Shown: in pieces, positions 1-6,617 of the stretch
Position numbering within the stretch: the first letter of the stretch is position 1
Layout: each line of letters begins with the position of its first letter
Origin: Bacteroidetes bacterium GWA2_30_7
GTDB taxonomy: Bacteria; Bacteroidota; Bacteroidia; Bacteroidales; GWF2-33-38
NCBI GenBank assembly: GCA_001768155.1
Contig: MENC01000231.1
Coordinates: forward strand, 13,523-23,414
Direction: 5' to 3'
Length of the DNA: 9,892 bases
Program-made: the position numbers and the translations under genes
The notes under the pieces: generated by a model
The model's input: the letters and a program-made list of their open reading frames with translations, nothing else
Told to the model about the DNA's origin: nothing
Databases searched by the model: none

Positions 1-2781
1 GGAAATTTAGTATATGGCATTTTTCAGGATAGTAAGGGGAATATGTGGTTTGGCTCAAAAGGTGGAGGATTAAGCATTTACGATGGAAAAAACATGAAAA
101 CCTATAATTCAAAAAATGGATTAAGCCACGATTACATTTATTCTTTCACCGAAGACAGATTTGGAAACATAATAATTGCCTCAAATGGCGGAGGAATAAT
201 GATTTATGACGGCAATACTTTCACAAAAATTGGAAAAAATGAAGGTCTTGCTTCTGATTTAATTTACAATGTATTCATTGATAATAAACAAAATATTTGG
301 TTAGGTACCGAAGATGCAGGTGCTGATATGATATTTGCCGATTTCGGGACTATTGGTTTACTCCAAAATAAAAAAATTGAAGATAACCAACATTTAGTTA
401 TTTCTAAAAAATTTGGAATCTCTCACGACCAAGTATTTTCTATTTCACAAGACTTAAATGGAGACATTTGGTTAGGAACTTTTGGCGGAGGTTTATGCAA
501 ATTCAATGGTAAACGAATTACTAATTATACAATTCGCGATGGACTAAATTCAAACAACATCTATTTTGTTTATGTTGATACACAGGGCTTTATATGGGCT
601 GGCACAGAAAAAGGTTTAAATAGAATTACTTTTTACGACAATAGCGAAAAACCGGTAATTAAACATTATGGAAAATCTGAAGGATATAATGGCATTGAAT
701 CAGATTTAAATGCTGTATATGAAGACAAAAATGGTTTTTTATGGTTTGGAACTATTAAAGGAGTTACAGTTTATCATCCAAATTCCGACCATCCAAACTT
801 AGAAGAACCTTTAATACGAATTTCTAATATGAAATTGTCTTTTGAAGACACCGACTGGTCTGAATTTACAGATAGCCTAACCAAGTGGGGAAATATTCCA
901 CTAGAATTAACACTACCTTATGATAAAAACCATTTAACATTTAATTTTTCAGGTATTGACCAAAAAGCCCCAGATAAAGTTAAGTATCAATGGATTCTTG
1001 AGGGCTTTGATAAAAAATGGGCACCTGCCTCTTCAAATAACGAAGCAATATATTCATACATACCTCCCGGAACTTATACTTTTAAAGTTAAAGCTTGTAA
1101 TAATGATGGAATTTGCAATCAAGAACCTGCTACTGTTCATTTTGTAGTAACTCCTCCATTTTGGTCAACTTGGTGGTTTTACACATTAACTATTTCATTA
1201 TCATTAGTCTTAATATTCCTTTTCATTCGTTGGAGATTAAATAAACTAAAACGTGAAAAAGAAATTCTCGAACAAAAAGTTGAAGAACGAACAATTGAAT
1301 TACGTAAAGAAAAACAAGTTGTAGAACAACAATCTGAAGAAATTAGAGCACAAGCCGACCATTTATTTGCAATAAATACCGAATTAGAAAAATTATCAAT
1401 TGTTGCTCAAGAAACCGACAACTCTGTAATGATTGCCGATAAAGATGGTAATATTGAGTGGGTTAATGCCGGATTTACTAAACTTTTTGGTTACTCATTA
1501 GATGAATTTAAAATTCTATTTGGAGATAATATTAAACAAACAAGTAATAATTCAAATATTGATACATTATTAAACGATTGTTATACTAAAAAAGAATCTG
1601 TAGTATATAACTCACCATGTAAAACTAAAAATGGAAAAAGTATTTGGGTTCAAACCTCACTTACTCCTATTCTTGATGAAAATGGCGAATTACGAAAATT
1701 TGTCGCAATTGATGCCGATATTTCATCAATAAAATTGGCAGAAGAAGAAATACGTCAACAAAACGAAGAAATTAAAGCTCAAAGAGACCAATTAAACGAA
1801 GCAATTAATAAATTAAAAGACCTCGAAAACTTTAAAAATTCTCTTACAAGCATGATTGTTCATGATTTAAAAAATCATTTAAATTCAATTATTTCATTTT
1901 CGGCACAAGTTTTCTCCGAAAAAAGTATGAAAAACATTAATCAGTCAGGAAAACAAATGTTGAATATGGTTTTGAATATTCTTGATGTACAAAAATTTGA
2001 AGAAACAAAAGTTCAGCTCAATACAAATGTACACAATATATTAACTGTTGTAAAAAGCTCATTAAATGATGTTAGCATACTAATTAACGAAAAAGGATTA
2101 ACAGTTCAAAACTTCATTAAACCACAATATCAATCAGATTATGATTACGATATAATTCAAAGAGTACTTATAAATTTATTAACAAATGCAATAAAATATA
2201 CTCCTAACGGGGGTAAACTTACTTTAAATGCAGAACCTATTACTGAAGATGATAAGGACTTTATAAAAATTTCAATTACCGATACCGGAACTGGAATACC
2301 AAAAGAAATGTTAAGTAAGGTTTTTGATAAATTTACTCAAGTAGCAGCAAAAAAATCGGGCGGAGCAGCTTCTACAGGCTTAGGATTAACATTCTGCAAA
2401 ATGGTCGTTGAAGCACATGGCGGAAAAGTTGGCGTCGATTCTGAATTAGGCAAAGGCTCTACATTCTTTTTCTACCTTCCAAGATATACCGACCTTGACA
2501 AACAAGAAGCAGATAAAATGCAAATTGAAATTGAAAAACAACAATCACTTTATTTATCATTAGAAGAGATAAAATATATTAACACTTATATGCCTCAATT
2601 TGATGGGCTTGAAATATTTGAGATTTCAAAACATTTAAATATTGTAAATAAGATTAAAATAATGAATAGTACCGATAATATAAATGAATGGGCTGATAAT
2701 GTAGAAACTGCAATTTTTAATTTTAATGAAATTGCATTAACAAAATTATTAGAAATGATTAAAAATCCAGATACAAACTAA
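1..2781 (+). CDS. Propeller-type sensor histidine kinase, 5' end outside window
   Basis: Membrane sensor kinase that should detect an extracytoplasmic signal and autophosphorylate on histidine. The frame is open from base 1, so the true start lies upstream. The Met at 43 sits inside a propeller repeat and is not the start. Counting that Met as residue 1: at least six Reg_prop-like blades (G-N/D-x-W-x-G-T pattern) fill 1-250; a Y_Y_Y-like domain spans about 291-370 and ends in PPFWSTWWF; one membrane segment is at 376-396; a coiled coil covers 400-450; PAS covers 450-565; HisKA carries H607 in HDLKN; HATPase_c has the N box (N715), G1 (DTGTG, 747-751) and G2 (GLGL, 779-782). A helical tail of about 95 residues follows. 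Unlike classical Bacteroides hybrid regulators it lacks receiver and AraC domains. The receiver starts the next gene, its probable partner. Ligand unknown. Confidence 0.93.
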   Translation, partial: GNLVYGIFQDSKGNMWFGSKGGGLSIYDGKNMKTYNSKNGLSHDYIYSFTEDRFGNIIIASNGGGIMIYDGNTFTKIGKNEGLASDLIYNVFIDNKQNIWLGTEDAGADMIFADFGTIGLLQNKKIEDNQHLVISKKFGISHDQVFSISQDLNGDIWLGTFGGGLCKFNGKRITNYTIRDGLNSNNIYFVYVDTQGFIWAGTEKGLNRITFYDNSEKPVIKHYGKSEGYNGIESDLNAVYEDKNGFLWFGTIKGVTVYHPNSDHPNLEEPLIRISNMKLSFEDTDWSEFTDSLTKWGNIPLELTLPYDKNHLTFNFSGIDQKAPDKVKYQWILEGFDKKWAPASSNNEAIYSYIPPGTYTFKVKACNNDGICNQEPATVHFVVTPPFWSTWWFYTLTISLSLVLIFLFIRWRLNKLKREKEILEQKVEERTIELRKEKQVVEQQSEEIRAQADHLFAINTELEKLSIVAQETDNSVMIADKDGNIEWVNAGFTKLFGYSLDEFKILFGDNIKQTSNNSNIDTLLNDCYTKKESVVYNSPCKTKNGKSIWVQTSLTPILDENGELRKFVAIDADISSIKLAEEEIRQQNEEIKAQRDQLNEAINKLKDLENFKNSLTSMIVHDLKNHLNSIISFSAQVFSEKSMKNINQSGKQMLNMVLNILDVQKFEETKVQLNTNVHNILTVVKSSLNDVSILINEKGLTVQNFIKPQYQSDYDYDIIQRVLINLLTNAIKYTPNGGKLTLNAEPITEDDKDFIKISITDTGTGIPKEMLSKVFDKFTQVAAKKSGGAASTGLGLTFCKMVVEAHGGKVGVDSELGKGSTFFFYLPRYTDLDKQEADKMQIEIEKQQSLYLSLEEIKYINTYMPQFDGLEIFEISKHLNIVNKIKIMNSTDNINEWADNVETAIFNFNEIALTKLLEMIKNPDTN

Positions 2782-2847
2782 TCAACTTATAAACTTTTAA
2801 ACATATAAACTTTTCAACTAATAAACTAATAAACTAACAAACTATCA
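2782..2847 (+). repeat. Short tandem repeats filling the kinase-cyclase spacer
   Basis: The whole 66-bp spacer is repetitive. Two 11-bp copies of TATAAACTTTT lie at 2788-2798 and 2804-2814, with a 16-bp period. Four 8-bp units, AACTAATA, AACTAATA, AACTAACA and AACTATCA, then run without a gap from 2816 to 2847 and end exactly at the cyclase ATG. There is no Shine-Dalgarno-like sequence and no recognisable -7 box, so the cyclase is probably translated from the kinase transcript. The unstructured A-rich leader is compatible with initiation in Bacteroidota. A role in tuning expression by unit number is conceivable but not shown. Confidence 0.8.
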
Positions 2848-4389
2848 ATGCCATATAAAATACTCATTGCCGACGACCAAAAAGACAATATAGTTGCTAT
2901 ATATAGCATTCTTAATCATTTCGATAAAGGTCTTGAAATAATTGGAGCTCCAAATGGTAAAGTTGCTTTCGATTTAGCAAAAACTAAAAACCCCGACTTA
3001 ATAATACTCGACTGGGAAATGCCGGTTATGACAGGATTAGATGCCGTTAAATTCCTTAAATCTACTCCCGAAACAAAAGAAATTCCAATTATTATGGCAA
3101 CTGCCCTTACTTCATCCGAAAATCTACAGGAAGCAATGGAAGCAGGTGCTATGGACTACATAAAAAAACCTATCGACAGATTAGAATTATTAGCAAGAGT
3201 TAAATCTGCACTCAGTTTATACGATTCATATAGAGAAATCAAAAAACAAAAAAACACAATTCAAGTACAAGCAGATGAACTTAAAACTAAAAACGAAGAG
3301 CTTAAAAAACTTTCAATAGTTGCAAGTAAAACCGAAAATTCTGTGATAATAATGAACTCTATTGGAGAATTTGAATGGGCAAACGACGGTTTTCGAAAAA
3401 TTTACGGGTATGCACTCGAAGAATATAAATTAAAATTTGGAAAATCTATTTTTGAAACAAGCAAATCGCCTAATGTTGAGAAAGTTATAACCGACTGCAT
3501 TCACGAAAAAAAATCTGATTCATATATTTCTCAATTTACAACACCTAAAAACAAAATTAAATGGATTCAAACAACACTTACTCCAATTGTTAACGAAGAT
3601 TTCGAAATAGAAAAACTAATTGCCGTAGAATCTGATATAACTACAATAAAAGAACAAGAAGAACAAATAATTCTTGAAAAGAAAAAATCTGACGAGCTTC
3701 TACTCAATATATTACCAAATGAAACAGCCGAAGAGTTAAAGCTAAAAGGTTCGGCAACACCACGCCATTACAAATCTGTATCTATCATGTTTACAGATTT
3801 CAAAGGATTTACAAATACCTGTAGCGGACTTGCTCCAAATGAAATTGTTTCTGAACTACATTCATACTTTGTTCAATTCGATGATATTATTCAAAAAAAT
3901 TATCTCGAAAAAATTAAAACAATTGGAGACGCTTACATGGCTGCCGGAGGGTTACCTATCAGAAATAAAACAAACCCCATTGATTGTGTTTTAGCCGGTT
4001 TAGAAATTCAAAACCTTATGGCTGAAATAGGCGAACAAAAACGAAAGAAAAAAATGCCTGTTTGGGAATTACGACTTGGTATTCATACTGGCGAAGTTGT
4101 TTCGGGAGTTGTTGGTAAAAAGAAATTTGCTTACGATATTTGGGGCGATTCAGTTAATATTGCTTCCCGAATGGAAACTGCCGGTGAAGTTGGCAAAGTA
4201 AATATTTCTGAAACAACATATCATCTCGTTAAAGATTATTTTATGTGTGAAACAAGGGGGAAAATTGAAGCAAAAAATAAAGGTAAAGTCGAAATGTATT
4301 TTGTAAACGCTATTATCCCTGAATTATCTGAAAATGGCGAAGGCAAAATACCAAACGAAAAATTTAAAAAAATACTTTCTGTTTTATAA
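2848..4389 (+). CDS. Response regulator with PAS and class III adenylate cyclase domains
   Basis: Predicted cytoplasmic, 513-residue, phosphorylation-controlled enzyme making cAMP from ATP. REC domain 1-125: acidic pair D9/D10, phospho-acceptor D55 (LDWEMP), T85, and K107-P108. Coiled coil about 130-155. PAS about 155-270, closely similar to the PAS of the upstream kinase. A linker helix with the LLNILP motif (285-290) leads into the cyclase domain, about 305-487. Metal-binding aspartates are D317 (FTDFKGFT) and D361 (TIGDAYM). The substrate-selecting pair is K357 and D430 (YDIWG), the Lys/Asp signature of adenylate rather than guanylate cyclases. The transition-state pair is N437 and R441 (VNIASRM), and a phosphate-binding lysine is likely at K478. 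All catalytic residues fall in one chain, so a homodimer could form two sites. The 66-bp spacing from the kinase suggests an operon and phosphotransfer to D55. The start is the first ATG, directly upstream of the receiver's first strand. Confidence 0.94.
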   Translation: MPYKILIADDQKDNIVAIYSILNHFDKGLEIIGAPNGKVAFDLAKTKNPDLIILDWEMPVMTGLDAVKFLKSTPETKEIPIIMATALTSSENLQEAMEAGAMDYIKKPIDRLELLARVKSALSLYDSYREIKKQKNTIQVQADELKTKNEELKKLSIVASKTENSVIIMNSIGEFEWANDGFRKIYGYALEEYKLKFGKSIFETSKSPNVEKVITDCIHEKKSDSYISQFTTPKNKIKWIQTTLTPIVNEDFEIEKLIAVESDITTIKEQEEQIILEKKKSDELLLNILPNETAEELKLKGSATPRHYKSVSIMFTDFKGFTNTCSGLAPNEIVSELHSYFVQFDDIIQKNYLEKIKTIGDAYMAAGGLPIRNKTNPIDCVLAGLEIQNLMAEIGEQKRKKKMPVWELRLGIHTGEVVSGVVGKKKFAYDIWGDSVNIASRMETAGEVGKVNISETTYHLVKDYFMCETRGKIEAKNKGKVEMYFVNAIIPELSENGEGKIPNEKFKKILSVL

Positions 4390-4410
4390 TATTAACTAAA
4401 ATTAAGCATT

Positions 4411-4527
4411 ATGTCAAAAGAGAAATCAATAAAAGAAAAATCGGTAAAAAAAGAGCCAACCAAAAGTCTTAAAGAAAAAAGAGCCGCAAAAGCAGCTAAA
4501 CGAGACGAAAAGAAAAAATCGATATAA
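4411..4527 (+). CDS. Lysine-rich 38-residue small protein
   Basis: A small frame starts 21 bp after the cyclase stop and ends in TAA. The product begins MSKEKSIKEKSVKKEP and contains 14 Lys and 2 Arg in 38 residues, with an alanine/lysine stretch (LKEKRAAKAAKRDEKKK) that should form a very basic helix. It has no signal peptide, cysteine or membrane segment. Short Lys/Ala-rich proteins of this kind occur in Bacteroidota and are usually left unnamed. Nucleic-acid binding is plausible from charge alone but unproven. Position and strand suggest it is the last gene of the kinase-cyclase transcript. Amino-acid composition in an A-rich genome could also arise by chance, so conservation is the deciding test. 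Confidence 0.55.
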   Translation: MSKEKSIKEKSVKKEPTKSLKEKRAAKAAKRDEKKKSI

Positions 4528-4597
4528 TAAAATCACTCGATTTGCTTAAATATTCGTAAGCTCAAACTGGTTTCAGAGAATTTTAAAATCCCGAAGA

Positions 4598-4817
4598 CAA
4601 CCGTAGGTTGCGACCAAAGGTCTAATGTGAAACCCCCAATGCGGTGCATTGAGCCTGTCGAAATGAAATTGGGGGAGCCAATGCAATAATCCACGCAACC
4701 CTGAAAGGGTTGAACAGTCAGATTATTTATGTTCAACCCTTTCAGGGTTGAGGGCACATTTTGTTTGTTAACCCCCAATTTCACTGGGGGTTATTCATGT
4801 TTGACTCCTTCGGAGTC
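4598..4817. repeat. Array of seven short palindromes inside the MITE
   Basis: Consecutive stem-loops, most with 3-nt loops: CAACC-GTA-GGTTG (4598-4610), GACC-AAA-GGTC (4612-4622), CAATGC-GGT-GCATTG (4637-4651), CAACCCT-GAA-AGGGTTG (4696-4712), CAACCCT-TTC-AGGGTTG (4734-4750), AACCCCCA-N7-TGGGGGTT (4770-4792) and GACTCC-TTC-GGAGTC (4803-4817). The fourth and fifth also form a 20-bp perfect inverted repeat with each other (4696-4715 and 4731-4750). CCCCCAAT at 4633-4640 pairs with ATTGGGGG at 4668-4675. The style resembles bacterial REP-type palindromes. The stem at 4770-4792 is followed by TTATT and might also end transcription. Confidence 0.8.
4648..4664 (+). repeat. 17-bp dispersed motif, copy 1
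   Basis: ATTGAGCCTGTCGAAAT. The exact reverse complement occurs at 9763-9779, about 5.1 kb away, inside a second palindromic intergenic region. An exact 17-bp match between two non-coding regions in a 10-kb window is far beyond chance and marks a dispersed repeat module. Similar GACAGGCTC/GACAAGCTC words are familiar in REP-like repeats of several bacterial genomes. Confidence 0.75.
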
Positions 4818-4912
4818 ATGTTGCATTTCTTAATGTTCTGAAACCAGTTTGAGCTTACAAATATTCAATTAGTATTTATACTAATTTTTGATAGCATTCA
4901 ACATTAAAATTA

Positions 4913-4983
4913 CCTAAAATCAATATTTTAGGAATAAGAGAATTATGCCAATAATTCTCATGTTTATATTGATTATCAATCAA
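4913..4983. other. Three consecutive A+T-rich hairpins in the spacer before the DUF6600 gene
   Basis: Three perfect stems lie within 71 bp: CCTAAAAT-CAAT-ATTTTAGG (4913-4932), GAGAATTAT-GCCA-ATAATTCTC (4938-4959) and TTGATT-ATC-AATCAA (4969-4983). They lie outside the MITE and upstream of the likely promoter of the next gene. They could be operator sites for dimeric regulators, or structure in a transcript not identified here. None is followed by a clear U-tract, so they are not called terminators. The rest of 4867-5093 is A+T-rich with no frame I would support. Confidence 0.45.
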
Positions 4984-5081
4984 TTTTACTCTTCAATTAA
5001 TTGACTACTAAAAGTTGTTAAAAAGTATGAATATTGCAACATATTTATAAAATTTTGTTATAATTTTTTTTATTTCTGTCG

Positions 5082-5089
5082 TAACTTTG
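5082..5089 (+). promoter_or_regulatory. Bacteroidota-type -7 box of the DUF6600 gene
   Basis: TAACTTTG matches the TAnnTTTG consensus recognised by the primary sigma factor of Bacteroidota. A TTG triplet at 5055-5057 is the nearest -33 candidate, but its 24-bp spacer is slightly long. The box ends only four bases before the ATG at 5094, so transcription would start at or next to the start codon, giving a leaderless or nearly leaderless mRNA. Confidence 0.55.
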
Positions 5090-5093
5090 ATAA

Positions 5094-6356
5094 ATGAAAA
5101 AGATAATTTTATTGCTCGTATTACTTATTTTTGGCTTGTTGATGAATTTAAAAAATTCTTCTGCACAAGTGTCAGTAAGTTTTCAGGTTTTTTACGACGA
5201 TTTAAGCCCTTATGGATATTGGGTAGAAAACTCCGAATATGGATATGTTTGGATTCCAAGTGTAAATTACGGATTTACACCTTATGGGACTAACGGATAT
5301 TGGGTATTTACCGAATTTGGTTGGACTTGGGTTTCTTATTATCAGTGGGGATGGGCACCATTTCATTATGGGCGTTGGTATTACGACTCTATGTATGGAT
5401 ATTGTTGGGTTCCGGGCAACGAATGGGGACCTGGTTGGGTTACATGGAGAGTATCAGATGGATATTACGGTTGGGCAGCAATAAGCCCTGGTATCAGCAT
5501 TGATTTTGCTTATAGCAGTGGTTATCGTTTACCATACAATCAATGGACTTTTGTAGGACACCGTGATTTTGGAAGTACAAACATTAGCAATTATTATGTC
5601 AGCTCATCGCGAAACACTGAAATCATTAACAATTCAACAGTTATTAATAATGTTCAGGTTGACAATACTAGCAATATAAAATATAATACAGGACCTAAAA
5701 GAACTGATGTAGAAAAACATACCGGTAAATCAATTGCTCCGATTACAATTAAAGAAAGAACTAAACCAGGACATGATTTGAGCAATAATCAACTTCAGAT
5801 TTACAAACCAAATGTGAAAAAAAATGATTCAAACGACAAGAAGCCATCTCCATCAAAAATAACTAATTTGAAAGATGTTAAACCAGTTGCGAAAAAAAAT
5901 ACTGTATCTACACAGCAAAAAGCAAATCAGTCGGTTAAAGAAAAACCATCACAACAACAGAAATCTGGCAATACGATAAAAGAAAAACCAACCCAGCAAC
6001 AGAAATCAGGCAATACAGTAAAAAAGAAACAAACCCAACAACAGAAACCTATTAATACAATAAAAGAAAAACCAGCTCAACAACAAAAATCCGGCAATAC
6101 TGTAAAAGAGAAACCTGCACAACAAAATACAAGACAAAATCCGGCTCAACAGAAACAACAAAATACAAGACAACAGCCAAAACCACAACCACAACAAAAT
6201 ACAAAACAACAGACACAGCAGAAACAAAATACTAGACAACAGATTCAGCAAAAACCACAACAACAACAAACTACAAAACAATCACCACATAAACCATCGC
6301 AACCTCAGCAATCAAAACCTATCCAAAACCCTAGAATTGAGAAGCCAAAACATTAA
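5094..6356 (+). CDS. Secreted DUF6600-type protein with Gln/Lys-rich repeat tail
   Basis: A 420-residue exported protein of unknown function. Residues 1-24 form a signal peptide (KK, hydrophobic run, SSA before Q25) with no lipobox cysteine. Residues about 33-155 are extremely rich in Trp, Tyr and Gly, with recurring Y-G-Y-x-W-x-P and W-G-W-A-P motifs, the pattern of DUF6600 family proteins of Bacteroidota and Proteobacteria. A short Asn/Ser-rich stretch follows (160-200), then a low-complexity basic tail. The tail holds tandem 14-residue repeats (KEKPxQQQKSGNTx, 282-344) and a Gln/Lys/Pro/Thr-rich end to residue 420. The tail is probably disordered and could contact peptidoglycan, surface polymers or nucleic acid, but this is a guess. 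The start is the first ATG, directly ahead of the signal peptide. The gene appears to be transcribed alone, from the -7 box four bases upstream. Confidence 0.85.
   Translation: MKKIILLLVLLIFGLLMNLKNSSAQVSVSFQVFYDDLSPYGYWVENSEYGYVWIPSVNYGFTPYGTNGYWVFTEFGWTWVSYYQWGWAPFHYGRWYYDSMYGYCWVPGNEWGPGWVTWRVSDGYYGWAAISPGISIDFAYSSGYRLPYNQWTFVGHRDFGSTNISNYYVSSSRNTEIINNSTVINNVQVDNTSNIKYNTGPKRTDVEKHTGKSIAPITIKERTKPGHDLSNNQLQIYKPNVKKNDSNDKKPSPSKITNLKDVKPVAKKNTVSTQQKANQSVKEKPSQQQKSGNTIKEKPTQQQKSGNTVKKKQTQQQKPINTIKEKPAQQQKSGNTVKEKPAQQNTRQNPAQQKQQNTRQQPKPQPQQNTKQQTQQKQNTRQQIQQKPQQQQTTKQSPHKPSQPQQSKPIQNPRIEKPKH
5937..6125 (+). repeat. 42-bp in-frame tandem repeat, about 4.5 units
   Basis: Four full 42-bp units (5937-5978, 5979-6020, 6021-6062 and 6063-6104) and a half unit (6105-6125) encode KEKPSQQQKSGNTI-like 14-mers. 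Unit 3 is the most diverged (KKKQTQQQKPINTI). Because 42 is a multiple of three, gain or loss of a unit would keep the frame and change only tail length. Beyond 6125 the periodicity dissolves into an irregular (A/T)CAACA-rich stretch coding for Gln/Asn/Thr/Arg. Confidence 0.85.
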
Positions 6357-6562
6357 CAGTAATATTAATTAACTTCCAAAATCCAATTTTTAAAACTTTT
6401 TAATCGAAATTGTAATGCCTGAAATGTTTAAAAGCATTTGAAATAATAAAAACAATAAATAAAACTCTATATATCTTTAATATACGAAGATAATCATAAA
6501 TAAAATTTCTCCTCTGAAGTAAATTTTATAAACTTATATATCTGATAATTAAAACCATTTAT

Positions 6563-6570
6563 TAAATTTG
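6563..6570 (+). promoter_or_regulatory. Bacteroidota-type -7 box of the hydrogenase-phosphatase gene
   Basis: TAAATTTG is a perfect TAnnTTTG match, 47 bases before the ATG at 6618, implying a leader of roughly 40 nt. No convincing TTG -33 element sits at the usual distance, so the promoter may be weak or need an activator. The remainder of the 6357-6617 spacer is A+T-rich and holds no gene or clear terminator that I can support. Confidence 0.45.
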
Positions 6571-6617
6571 AAGAAACAATTAACAAAGATTTTTTCTTTA
6601 AATTAAAATCAGAAATA

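Larger units (their letters stand above)
4548..4866. mobile_element. MITE-like non-autonomous element, probable IS66-type ends
   Basis: A 303-bp element (4556-4858) is bounded by 22-bp perfect terminal inverted repeats at 4556-4577 and 4837-4858, beginning GTAAGCTCAAACTGGTTTC. Directly outside each end is the same 8-bp sequence AAATATTC (4548-4555 and 4859-4866), which is the expected target-site duplication. Terminal GTAA together with an 8-bp duplication is the known signature of the IS66 family, so mobilisation in trans by an IS66-type transposase is the inference. No transposase is encoded. The interior is visibly richer in G+C than the flanking DNA and is almost entirely short palindromes. 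The insertion separates the cyclase transcript from the DUF6600 gene. The antisense 83-codon frame inside it is judged spurious. Confidence 0.8.

Noticed and set aside
956..1147. Short forward frame inside the kinase, and similar overlapping frames within the DUF6600 and phosphatase genes
   Set aside because: They overlap strong coding sequence in another frame and show no recognisable protein features.
4533..4784. Antisense 83-codon frame across the MITE
   Set aside because: It lies over terminal repeats and palindromes, has no promoter or leader signal, and its product is simply the translation of repeat DNA. Such frames are commonly mis-annotated as hypothetical proteins.
4598..4817. CRISPR array or riboswitch
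   Set aside because: The palindromes differ from one another and there are no constant repeats with unique spacers of regular length. No known riboswitch core is recognisable, and the block lies inside a mobile element far from the next ATG.
4938..4959. Intrinsic terminator
   Set aside because: The stem is perfect but A+T-rich and is not followed by a T-tract, and no gene ends just upstream except across the MITE.
6006..6281. Antisense Leu-rich 91-codon frame that looks like a membrane protein
   Set aside because: It is the reverse complement of the Gln/Lys-rich repeat tail: CAA/CAG codons read backward as TTG/CTG. The sense frame has a signal peptide and a family match.
6502..6527. Hairpin AAAATTT-N12-AAATTTT
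   Set aside because: Seven A/T pairs around a 12-nt loop are expected by chance in such A+T-rich DNA.
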